A DNA stretch of 64,000 bases from Flagellimonas sp. S3867. Lineage in GTDB: Bacteria; Bacteroidota; Bacteroidia; Flavobacteriales; Flavobacteriaceae. Positions within the stretch are counted from its first letter, which is position 1. Every line of letters starts with the position of its first letter. The stretch lies in the NCBI RefSeq assembly GCF_014698935.1, contig NZ_JACVMN010000001.1:186001-250000 (forward strand), read 5' to 3'. The position numbers were made by a program, and so were the translations under genes. The notes under the pieces are model-generated. The model had not been told where the DNA came from. It saw nothing but the letters and a program-made list of their open reading frames with translations, and did no database searches. Positions 39,208 to 47,216 of this stretch are shown here, piece after piece.

Positions 39208-40302
39208 TCAGATTAATTTTTCAATTACCTCATCCCATTTGGTCATTAAATAATCCGAAGCATATTTTTTGCTATTTTCTATACTGTTTTCGCCAAACTT
39301 TTTTTGCAGCATTTCATCAGAGATAAGTTTTTCTAGCATCTTTTTCAGTCTTTGCGCTTGATGTTGAGGTATGAGGAATCCATCATGACCATCTGTAATG
39401 ATATCCGAGGGCCCAGAAGGGCAATCGACCGATATGCAAGCCAAACCAAAATACTGTGCCTCGATTAATGCATTTGGAAACCCTTCATAGTTGGAAGTAA
39501 AGACAAACACTTTTGATTGGTTATAAAATTTGGCGATATCAGTTTGATTTCCATGTAAAATTATTTTACCCTTCATCTGGTTCTTGACTATTAAAGATTC
39601 CAAATTTCCTCGTTCAGGGCCTTCTCCAACAATGTGTAATTCCCATGTTTCAGGATTTATTTCCGAGAATACCTCGACTAGCAATTTTTGATTTTTCACC
39701 TTATGAAGCCTCCCAACATTGAGCACTATATTTTTCTTAGGTATGCTTTGTTTTCTTTCTGCAAGTCCTATGGAAATAGGGTTTGGGAGTAATTTAATTT
39801 TGTCAACACCCAAGTACTTCTTATAGAAATTTTGAACAGCTGAAGTTTGTACAATTAGACAATCAGCAAATGGATAAAAAATTCGCCTAAAGGTTTTCCA
39901 AAACCCATTGATGGTTTCGTCAAGTACAGGATTGGTTCTTTCACTAATAATACAAGGAATGCGATTTATTCTTGACGAAATTACCGTTAAAACGTTGATT
40001 TGGGTAATAAACCCAATAAGCACATCGGCACCTTCCTGTTTTGAAAGGTCTGTGATTTTTTTGGCCAGTTGAAAATTAAGCTTGATGGATGACAGAAAAC
40101 CAGTAGAATTACTGTTTTCCTGTTCAAAACATGAAACTATTTTTACATTTTTGTCTAGGGCATAAAATGGGCTAGATTCGAAAGAGGTAATAATGGTAAC
40201 ATGGTATTTGCCAACTAGGTTATTTGATAGTGTAGAAATTACACGTTCGGCGCCGCCCGCAGAGAGTTTTCCAATTACAAAAACTATTTTTTTTTTGATC
40301 AC
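39208..40302 (-). CDS. Glycosyltransferase family 4 protein
   Basis: 364 residues, GT-B fold with GKLSAGGAERVI (about 11-22) and donor motif EGFPNALIEAQYFGLACISVDCP (about 274-296). It begins with GTG at 40302; the ATG two bases upstream runs into TGA at once. It is probably one of four GT4 enzymes that build the repeat. Neighbours are the flippase (23 bp downstream) and a UDP-sugar dehydrogenase (32 bp upstream). Confidence 0.88.
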   Translation of the reverse strand: MIKKKIVFVIGKLSAGGAERVISTLSNNLVGKYHVTIITSFESSPFYALDKNVKIVSCFEQENSNSTGFLSSIKLNFQLAKKITDLSKQEGADVLIGFITQINVLTVISSRINRIPCIISERTNPVLDETINGFWKTFRRIFYPFADCLIVQTSAVQNFYKKYLGVDKIKLLPNPISIGLAERKQSIPKKNIVLNVGRLHKVKNQKLLVEVFSEINPETWELHIVGEGPERGNLESLIVKNQMKGKIILHGNQTDIAKFYNQSKVFVFTSNYEGFPNALIEAQYFGLACISVDCPSGPSDIITDGHDGFLIPQHQAQRLKKMLEKLISDEMLQKKFGENSIENSKKYASDYLMTKWDEVIEKLI

Positions 40303-40334
40303 ATTACAATTTAATTACCTCATTTGTGGACTAC

Positions 40335-41618
40335 TTATAATCGTTTGTCGACAGTGTTAAGGTCAAGTATTCCTTTAACATCATATAAAACACCGTTTTC
40401 GACAATCATACTTTTAAAGTTAAGTTCTAGAAACTCTTTATGGGCCACTGTAAGCACAACGGCATCAAACTTGTACTCAGGTAATTCATTGGTCATGTCC
40501 AAGCCGTACTCATGCTTTACCTCATCCTTAGCCGCCCATGGATCATATACAGTAACGGAAGCACCATAGCTTAATAGATTATTGATTACGTCAATGGCCT
40601 TGGTATTTCTAACATCAGGACAATTCTCTTTAAACGTAACTCCAAGAACAAGTATGTTGGCTCCCTTGACTTTAATATCATTTTGCACCATCAATTTTAT
40701 CACTTCACTAGAAACATACTTGCCCATTCCATCATTCATTCGTCTTCCTGCTAGAATAATTTCTGGATGGTATCCAAATTCTTGAGCTTTTTGCGCTAAA
40801 TAATAAGGATCGACTCCAATACAATGCCCTCCTACCAATCCAGGTTTAAAAGGCAAAAAGTTCCATTTTGTTCCTGCAGCTTCTAAAACATCATGGGTAT
40901 CTATATCCATTAAGTTGAATATTTTGGCCAATTCGTTGACAAAAGCAATGTTGATGTCTCTTTGGGAATTTTCAATTACTTTGGCGGCTTCCGCAACTTT
41001 TATAGTAGGGGCCAAATGTGTACCCGCGGCAATTACAGAAGAATACAATGCATCCACGCTTTTTCCTATTTCAGGTGTGGAACCAGAGGTAACTTTTAAA
41101 ATTTTTTCGACAGTATGTTCTTTATCACCAGGATTTATTCGTTCTGGAGAATAACCCACATAAAAATCCTCGTTGAATTTTAGACCACTGACTTTCTCCA
41201 GTACAGGAACACATTCATCCTCTGTTACTCCTGGGTAGACTGTAGATTCATAAACAACAATATCTCCTTTTTTAAGCACTTTACCTACAGTTTCACTGGC
41301 TTTATATAAAGGAGTAAGTATAGGTCTGTTTGTGCTATCAACTGGGGTTGGTACCGTAACTATAAAATAGTTGCAATCTTCAATCGATTCTAATTGGTCC
41401 GTGCAAAACAATCCCTGGGTCATATTTGAATCACCCTTAAGTACACTTTGTAGAACATCATTATCCACTTCAAGAGTAGTATCAACGCCAGACTGGAGTT
41501 TATCAATTCTTTCTTTGTTGATATCAAATCCGATGACAGGATATTTGGTAGCAAAAAGCCTTGCTAAAGGCAACCCTACATATCCTAATCCAATTACCGC
41601 AATTTTTGTGTTTTCCAT
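40335..41618 (-). CDS. tviB: UDP-N-acetylhexosamine 6-dehydrogenase (TviB/WecC type)
   Basis: 427 residues. KIAVIGLGYVGLPLARLF is the N-terminal NAD-binding fold; the catalytic Cys lies in GLVGGHCIGVDPYYLA (about 255-270); and the C-terminal UDP-binding domain is complete. It twice oxidises C6 of a UDP-HexNAc to the uronic acid; the form is closest to TviB/VipA, which makes UDP-GlcNAcA or, with TviC, UDP-GalNAcA. The ATG at 41618 is used; a GTG one codon earlier directly follows the stop of ugd. Its natural partner is the TviC-like epimerase at 43021. Confidence 0.86.
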   Translation of the reverse strand: MENTKIAVIGLGYVGLPLARLFATKYPVIGFDINKERIDKLQSGVDTTLEVDNDVLQSVLKGDSNMTQGLFCTDQLESIEDCNYFIVTVPTPVDSTNRPILTPLYKASETVGKVLKKGDIVVYESTVYPGVTEDECVPVLEKVSGLKFNEDFYVGYSPERINPGDKEHTVEKILKVTSGSTPEIGKSVDALYSSVIAAGTHLAPTIKVAEAAKVIENSQRDINIAFVNELAKIFNLMDIDTHDVLEAAGTKWNFLPFKPGLVGGHCIGVDPYYLAQKAQEFGYHPEIILAGRRMNDGMGKYVSSEVIKLMVQNDIKVKGANILVLGVTFKENCPDVRNTKAIDVINNLLSYGASVTVYDPWAAKDEVKHEYGLDMTNELPEYKFDAVVLTVAHKEFLELNFKSMIVENGVLYDVKGILDLNTVDKRL

Positions 41619-41621
41619 CAC

Positions 41622-42950
41622 TTAGTTTTTACCGATTTGATAATACTCAAACCCAATTTCTTTTAAAACTTGGTCGTTATATTGATTGCGCCCATCAAAA
41701 ATTATAGGCTGTTTTAGTTGTTTTTTGATTTCATGGAAATCGGGGGATCTGAACTCTTTCCATTCAGTAAGTAAAATCAATGCATCAGCATTGGACAAGG
41801 TTTCATATTTAGAATTGTAGAAAGAAACTTCATCAATATCTTTCAAATAAAAATGTTTGGCCTCATCCATTGCTTTTGGGTCATAAGCATGAATTTTAGC
41901 TCCACGCTGCACCAAATCATTGATGATATAAATTGCAGGAGCTTCTCGCATATCATCGGTTTCTGGTTTAAAAGCTAGCCCCCATACTGAAAATATTTTC
42001 CCATTTAAATCATTTCCGAATTTGTTTACTACTTTTTTGGCGATTACCATTTTCTGCCTATTGTTTACGTCTTCTACAGCACCTATAAGTTGGGTGTGAT
42101 AACCATGTTCCTCCGCTGTTTTTTTTAAGGCTTTTACATCTTTTGGAAAACAAGACCCTCCATAACCACTACCCGGATAGATAAAGCTGTAACCGATTCG
42201 ACTATCTGAACCAATACCTATACGTACTTTATTAACATCTGCGCCAACGAGTTCACATATATTAGAAATTTCGTTCATAAATGAGATTTTGGTAGCTAAC
42301 ATTGCATTGGCAACATATTTAGTCATTTCAGCAGAGCGAACATCCATGGTAATTAAACGATCCATACTGCTCCTGAAAAAGGGGGCATACAGTGAACGCA
42401 TTTTTTTAGTGGCTTGTTCATTGTCAGAACCTATGACTACACGGTCAGGCTTCATAAAATCACTTATGGCATCACCTTCTTTTAAAAACTCAGGGTTGGA
42501 GACTACATGAAACTCAATATTCACCTTTCTTTCTTCTAACTGCTTTTTTATGGTCTCGGTAACTTTGTCTGCGGTTCCAACTGGGACAGTTGATTTGTCA
42601 ACAATAATTAGTGGTTTTTGCATGTATTGACCTATATCTTTGGCAACTTGTAAAACGTATTGTAAATCTGCGGAACCATCTTCCCCCATTGGAGTGCCAA
42701 CTGCGATGAATGCAATATCACATTCGCCGAGATGATTTTTTAGATTAGTACTGAAATGCAGTGTATTGTTATTTACATTTCGTTTAGCCATAGCTTCCAG
42801 GCCAGGCTCGTATATGGGTATAATACCATTTTTTAAGTTTTCTATTTTTTTGGTATCAACATCGATGCACGTAACATTATTGCCCATTTCGGCAAAGCAA
42901 GTCCCACTTACTAACCCTACATAGCCTGTTCCTATTACGGTCAAATTCAT
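41622..42950 (-). CDS. ugd: UDP-glucose 6-dehydrogenase
   Basis: 442 residues. MNLTVIGTGYVGLVSGTCFAEMG is the NAD-binding N-terminus; KSTVPVGT (about 118-125) and the catalytic Cys in YGGSCFPKDV (about 258-267) follow. It makes UDP-glucuronate, which the epimerase at 44211 can turn into UDP-galacturonate. It lies 3 bp upstream of the TviB-type dehydrogenase, so both uronic acids are produced together. Confidence 0.93.
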   Translation of the reverse strand: MNLTVIGTGYVGLVSGTCFAEMGNNVTCIDVDTKKIENLKNGIIPIYEPGLEAMAKRNVNNNTLHFSTNLKNHLGECDIAFIAVGTPMGEDGSADLQYVLQVAKDIGQYMQKPLIIVDKSTVPVGTADKVTETIKKQLEERKVNIEFHVVSNPEFLKEGDAISDFMKPDRVVIGSDNEQATKKMRSLYAPFFRSSMDRLITMDVRSAEMTKYVANAMLATKISFMNEISNICELVGADVNKVRIGIGSDSRIGYSFIYPGSGYGGSCFPKDVKALKKTAEEHGYHTQLIGAVEDVNNRQKMVIAKKVVNKFGNDLNGKIFSVWGLAFKPETDDMREAPAIYIINDLVQRGAKIHAYDPKAMDEAKHFYLKDIDEVSFYNSKYETLSNADALILLTEWKEFRSPDFHEIKKQLKQPIIFDGRNQYNDQVLKEIGFEYYQIGKN

Positions 42951-43020
42951 TTCTTGTTATCTTTTAGTGTTATCGTTAGATTCAATGTTAAGTTAAGAGG
43001 ATAACGATTGGGTTCTACAA

Positions 43021-44019
43021 TTATTTCAAGTTTTCCCAATACCAGTCAACTGCTTCCCCGAGTCCTTTTTTAATATCAAATTCGGGACTATATCCTAATA
43101 ACTTCTTCGCTTTGTCAATAGAGGCCAAGGAATGGGGGACATCTCCTTTTCTGTTGGGTCCGTAGCTCACTTTTATACTGCCAATTTTAGAATCAAAGGT
43201 ACTTAGATACTTTTTCAGAGAACTGACGAGCTCGTTTAAATCTGTCCGTTCCCCATACGCCACGTTATACACGGTGTTAACTGCTTCAGGATTGTTCGTT
43301 ACAATTGCCCGGATATTCATTTGAACAACATTGTCGATATAAGTAAAGTCTCTGGAATAGCTGCCATCTCCATTTATTGTAGGAGACTCATGATTCATCA
43401 ATTGCATTACGAATTTTGGAATTACCGCTGCATATGCACCATCGGGGTCTTGCCTACGTCCAAAAACGTTGAAATACCTAAGTCCGATGGTTTCCATTCC
43501 GTAGGTCTTACCGAAAATATCGGCATAAAGTTCATTTACATACTTAGTTATTGCATAAGGCGATAAAGGCTTACCAATTTTATCTTCTAGTTTGGGTAGA
43601 CTTTTGGAATCTCCATATGTTGAGCTGCTTGCAGCGTATACAAAACGCTTAGTTTTGGCATCTCTGGCGGCAACCAACATATTTAAAAATCCAGATACAT
43701 TTACATCATTGCTGGTTATGGGGTCGTTAATAGACCTCGGTACAGAACCTAACGCCGCTTGATGTAGTACATAGTTGACTCCGTTACAAGCTTTATAGCA
43801 GTCTTCAATGTTTCGAATATCACCTTCAATTAGATTAAAATTGGGGTTATCCATAAATGGATTGATATTTTTCTTTTTTCCAGTGGAAAAATTATCCAAA
43901 CAAGTCACAATGTTACCGTTTGCCAAGAGAGATTCACAGAGATTGGATCCAATAAATCCTGCTCCTCCAGTGACCAGGATGTGCAGATTTGGATTAAGGT
44001 TAAGTGTCTTGATATTCAT
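43021..44019 (-). CDS. tviC: NAD-dependent UDP-sugar epimerase, TviC/WbpP-like
   Basis: 332 residues, an extended short-chain dehydrogenase. VTGGAGFIGSNL is the NAD site, and the catalytic pair is in AASSSTYG and YAITK. Features such as GDIRNIEDCYKAC and GLRYFNVFGRRQDPDGAYAAVIP are as in the UDP-GlcNAc 4-epimerase branch (WbpP/TviC). Expected reaction: UDP-GlcNAc to UDP-GalNAc, or the acid forms. The ATG at 44019 is chosen over a TTG nine codons upstream. It stands 70 bp upstream of ugd and 191 bp after the epimerase gene at 44211. Confidence 0.85.
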   Translation of the reverse strand: MNIKTLNLNPNLHILVTGGAGFIGSNLCESLLANGNIVTCLDNFSTGKKKNINPFMDNPNFNLIEGDIRNIEDCYKACNGVNYVLHQAALGSVPRSINDPITSNDVNVSGFLNMLVAARDAKTKRFVYAASSSTYGDSKSLPKLEDKIGKPLSPYAITKYVNELYADIFGKTYGMETIGLRYFNVFGRRQDPDGAYAAVIPKFVMQLMNHESPTINGDGSYSRDFTYIDNVVQMNIRAIVTNNPEAVNTVYNVAYGERTDLNELVSSLKKYLSTFDSKIGSIKVSYGPNRKGDVPHSLASIDKAKKLLGYSPEFDIKKGLGEAVDWYWENLK

Positions 44020-44210
44020 TCTTTGGTTTATAGTTATTGCGGGCAAAATTCAGTAAAAAAAACTTAATTACAATCAGTTTTATTTTAAATACCATTAAAT
44101 CCGATAAACAGATTTTTTATACTCCTAAACAAGGTCAGGTCATCCGCTTTTGTTTGACACTTATTTTTTTTTGTAAACCAATTAGAAAAGTATTGCTGGA
44201 AATAAAGTGA
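44020..44210. other. AT-rich gap, no gene
   Basis: 191 bp between two minus-strand epimerase genes with several T- and A-runs. I see no good TAnnTTTG on the minus strand and no stable hairpin; a promoter for the downstream genes may lie here but cannot be pointed to. Confidence 0.4.
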
Positions 44211-45236
44211 TTATTTTTTATAAAAAGTTTTATACCAATCTATAAATTTGGCCACCCCGGTTTCTATGGGAGTATTGGGTCGGTATCCATAATCTGTAAT
44301 AAGATCATCAACATTGGCCCATGTTTTTTCAACATCACCTGGCTGCATGGGTAGCATCTCTTTTTTGGCCTTGATATTTAGATTTTTTTCTATGGCGTCG
44401 ATAAATTTCAGCAATTTTACAGAGTTGTTGTTACCGATGTTATAGACCTTATAAAGTTGATTATTATCTTTTCTGGATTTAACCGGTTGTTCAATCACCC
44501 TTAACAATCCCTCTATTATATCATCTATGTAGGTAAAATCTCTTTCCATTTTACCCTCATTGAATACTTTTATAGGTTCTTCGTTCAGCATGGCATCCGT
44601 AAACAAGAACATAGCCATATCGGGTCGGCCCCATGGTCCATAAACCGTAAAAAAGCGTAAGCCTGTAGTTAAAAACCCATATAGATGACTATAAGTGTGT
44701 GCCATTAACTCATTACTTTTTTTAGAAGCAGCATATAGGCTTATTGGATGGTCTACATTATCGGAAGTTTCAAAAGGAATCTTTGTATTGGCCCCATATA
44801 CACTTGAACTACTTGCATAGACTAGATGCTTGACATTGTAATTTCTACAACATTCTAAAATGTTCAAGAATCCGACTATATTGCTATCGACATAAGTTTC
44901 GGGGTTTTCCAAGCTATATCTTACTCCAGCCTGCGCAGCGAGATTGCAAACGGCTTCAAAATTCTCGCTTTCAAAAAGTTTTGGGAGTGCTTTTCTTTCT
45001 TCCAGTGACAGTCTAATAAACTTAAATGAAGGAATGGAAAAACTGGTAATTATATTGCCTTCTTGTTTAGCAAATTCTTGATTAATGCCCAATTCCTTTA
45101 ACCTTGCGTACTTAAGGTTTACATCATAGTAATCATTGATATTGTCTAAACCAATTACTTCATGTCCAAGTTGCAAGAGTTTTTTTGCCAGATGAAACCC
45201 TATAAATCCTGCGGCTCCCGTAACCAATATCTTCAT
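44211..45236 (-). CDS. UDP-glucuronate 4-epimerase-like SDR protein
   Basis: 341 residues. MKILVTGAAGFIGFHLAKKL is the NAD-binding start. LDNINDYYDVNLKYARL is the characteristic segment of UDP-glucuronate 4-epimerases (LspL/Cap1J/GAE), and YASSSSVYG with YAASK provide the catalytic Ser-Tyr-Lys. It converts UDP-GlcA from Ugd into UDP-GalA. The ATG at 45236 is preferred; an in-frame extension to 45305 has no family similarity. It is the first gene of the minus-strand group and is divergent from the lyase gene. Confidence 0.9.
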   Translation of the reverse strand: MKILVTGAAGFIGFHLAKKLLQLGHEVIGLDNINDYYDVNLKYARLKELGINQEFAKQEGNIITSFSIPSFKFIRLSLEERKALPKLFESENFEAVCNLAAQAGVRYSLENPETYVDSNIVGFLNILECCRNYNVKHLVYASSSSVYGANTKIPFETSDNVDHPISLYAASKKSNELMAHTYSHLYGFLTTGLRFFTVYGPWGRPDMAMFLFTDAMLNEEPIKVFNEGKMERDFTYIDDIIEGLLRVIEQPVKSRKDNNQLYKVYNIGNNNSVKLLKFIDAIEKNLNIKAKKEMLPMQPGDVEKTWANVDDLITDYGYRPNTPIETGVAKFIDWYKTFYKK

Positions 45237-45609
45237 TTTGTATATGTCTATTGCTTGTTTTTGATTGTGCAAAGGTGGCAAATCAAAATCAGATGGAGAT
45301 AACATTTAGACAAACGAACAAATAAAGCGTCAAATCAAGTTTTTAAGTAAAAATTATGAAAGAATAGGTAGTTCATCGATTTTTTTGTTAAAGTTATTCG
45401 ATGAAACGATCCATTTAATGGTTTAAGTGCGTAGATGAGCGGTACAATTTGTTAATAATGCGTTTGATAACTTTTTAATGTGAACAGAAAAAGGTGTGTA
45501 GTTCAAGGTAAATTTGCACATTATTATGTATTTCATCGAATAATTCGCCCTTTTCGTCTAAAAAAGAAGTTTCATCGTTAATTTTACGTAACCCCATATC
45601 GAAATTACT
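45237..45609. promoter_or_regulatory. Divergent intergenic region with repeated TTTCATCGAATAA-type sites
   Basis: The 373-bp region between the epimerase and lyase genes holds a perfect 13-bp inverted repeat, TTATTCGATGAAA (45394-45406) and TTTCATCGAATAA (45531-45543). Two further TTCATCG copies lie at 45372-45378 and 45571-45577. A -7-like TAAATTTG is at 45509-45516 on the plus strand, between the two arms. No RNA gene is evident. The repeats look like binding sites of one regulator acting on one or both operons. Confidence 0.45.
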
Positions 45610-47133
45610 ATGAAAAAATTACTGTTTCTTTCCAAAATGATGAGCCTTATTTTGCTTATTTCTTTGCTCTTGAATTCTTGTTCTCAGGATACTGATTTGT
45701 TTAATGAGGTTGTTCAAGAGAATATAGAGGAGCAAATTGATCACGAAGAGAATACGCAAGAACCTGAAGATAATAACCAAGAGGAAGAGGAAGATGCCGT
45801 TGTGGATGATGAGATTTCTTCAGAGCTTAAAGCCTTCCCCTCAGCGTACGGTGCGGGAGCCTTTACCACAGGAGGAAGAGGTGGCAAGATTATTCATGTT
45901 ACCAATTTAAATGATAGTGGCCCAGGGAGTTTTAGGGAGGCACTACTTACACCGGAAAAAAGAATTATTGTTTTTGATGTATCCGGAATTATAGAATTGG
46001 AATCCCTTTTATATGTCACTGAAGGACGTGGCAATTTTACGATAGCGGGCCAGACGGCACCAGAAGGGGGAATTACTATAGCAGGTAATAGAATCTTTTT
46101 TTATGATGGGGTAGATAATTTTATCATTCGATATGTTAGATTCCGTGGCGGTGTTGGTGGCTTAAATGATAGTTTAACTTGTCAAGGTACTAGTAATGTA
46201 ATTTTTGACCATTGCTCCTTTGGTTTTGGCTATGATGAGGCAATGAGTATTACCTCAGGTAGTGTGCACATTTCTAATATTACCATTCAAAGGTGCCTGT
46301 TTGGTGAAAGTAAAACGGGAACAATTGTTGGGGCATTACCTCAGGATGGAGGAACAGCTGACAATATTTCTGTAATAAACAACCTTTGGTACAATATTAC
46401 CCATCGTTTTCCAAACGTTGTTGGAGATGGTCGTTTCGAAGTAGTTAACAATGTGGTCTGGGGTTGGGTACATAGGACTTTAAGTACTTCGGGATCTTTT
46501 GAGCTAAATCATTTGAATAATTGGCATTATTTCTCCACCCAAAATGGTTTTAGGGATATGTATAATATGGGACCAAAATATTCCGTGAACGAGGGAAAAA
46601 TTAGTGAGATTAACTCTGAAGGGAATGTATATGAACCTGGCATATATACCGATGTCTCAGCTGATAATTTTGAAGATACGTGGAGCATCCATTTAACAGA
46701 TGATGCCGCCCTGAAGAGGGATGATCCTTTACCGGCTAAATTTAAGGGTCAATCTCGTTTTGATTTATTGGGGGGAGCACCGGTTCCTTTGTTAAGTGCA
46801 TCGGAAACCTATGACAATGTATCAGGTAATGTCGGAGCCAATGTGAGACTTGATGCAGGGGGAAATGTAGTTGATAATAAAGATATTTTGGATGCTAATT
46901 ACCTGAACAATGTCCAAACGCTTACTTATGTGAACAGAAGAACTTATCTTGATTATTTCATCCCAAGTATTAATAGCCAAAATGGATATGAAGATACCGA
47001 CAATGATGGTATGCCCGATGTATGGGAACAAGCCAATGGCTTTAATCCTTCCATAGATGACAGCGCTCAAGATGCCGACGGCGATGGTTATACCAATATT
47101 GAAGAGTTTTTGAATCTAGTTGATATGCAATAA
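45610..47133 (+). CDS. Lipoprotein polysaccharide lyase, pectate-lyase (PL1)-like
   Basis: 507 residues. A lipoprotein signal ends LLNSC24, followed by a very acidic Glu/Asp/Asn linker (about 30-75) that should lift the enzyme from the membrane. Residues ~85-400 are a right-handed beta-helix: NLNDSGPGSFREAL, FTIAGQTAPEGG, FIIRYVRFRGG, VIFDHCSFGF and further rungs, as in PL1-type pectate lyases. The C-terminus has calcium-loop repeats (DTDNDGMPD and DADGDGYTN, thrombospondin type 3/EF-like). Being inside a locus that makes GalA and GalNAcA, it may trim or release the polymer itself. The exact substrate is inferred. A terminator follows. Confidence 0.82.
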   Translation: MKKLLFLSKMMSLILLISLLLNSCSQDTDLFNEVVQENIEEQIDHEENTQEPEDNNQEEEEDAVVDDEISSELKAFPSAYGAGAFTTGGRGGKIIHVTNLNDSGPGSFREALLTPEKRIIVFDVSGIIELESLLYVTEGRGNFTIAGQTAPEGGITIAGNRIFFYDGVDNFIIRYVRFRGGVGGLNDSLTCQGTSNVIFDHCSFGFGYDEAMSITSGSVHISNITIQRCLFGESKTGTIVGALPQDGGTADNISVINNLWYNITHRFPNVVGDGRFEVVNNVVWGWVHRTLSTSGSFELNHLNNWHYFSTQNGFRDMYNMGPKYSVNEGKISEINSEGNVYEPGIYTDVSADNFEDTWSIHLTDDAALKRDDPLPAKFKGQSRFDLLGGAPVPLLSASETYDNVSGNVGANVRLDAGGNVVDNKDILDANYLNNVQTLTYVNRRTYLDYFIPSINSQNGYEDTDNDGMPDVWEQANGFNPSIDDSAQDADGDGYTNIEEFLNLVDMQ

Positions 47134-47156
47134 ACCTAGATTACTAAAGAAATTTT

Positions 47157-47184
47157 AAAGGCAATGTTTAACATTGCCTTTTTT
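47157..47184 (+). terminator. Intrinsic terminator after the lyase gene
   Basis: AAAGGCAATG and CATTGCCTTT pair around TTTAA and are followed by a run of T (47179-47184). On the other strand the A-rich left flank may also serve the convergent AsnB-like gene. Confidence 0.85.
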
Positions 47185-47216
47185 ATTACTCATTCCCGTC
47201 TTATAAATCATGGAGG

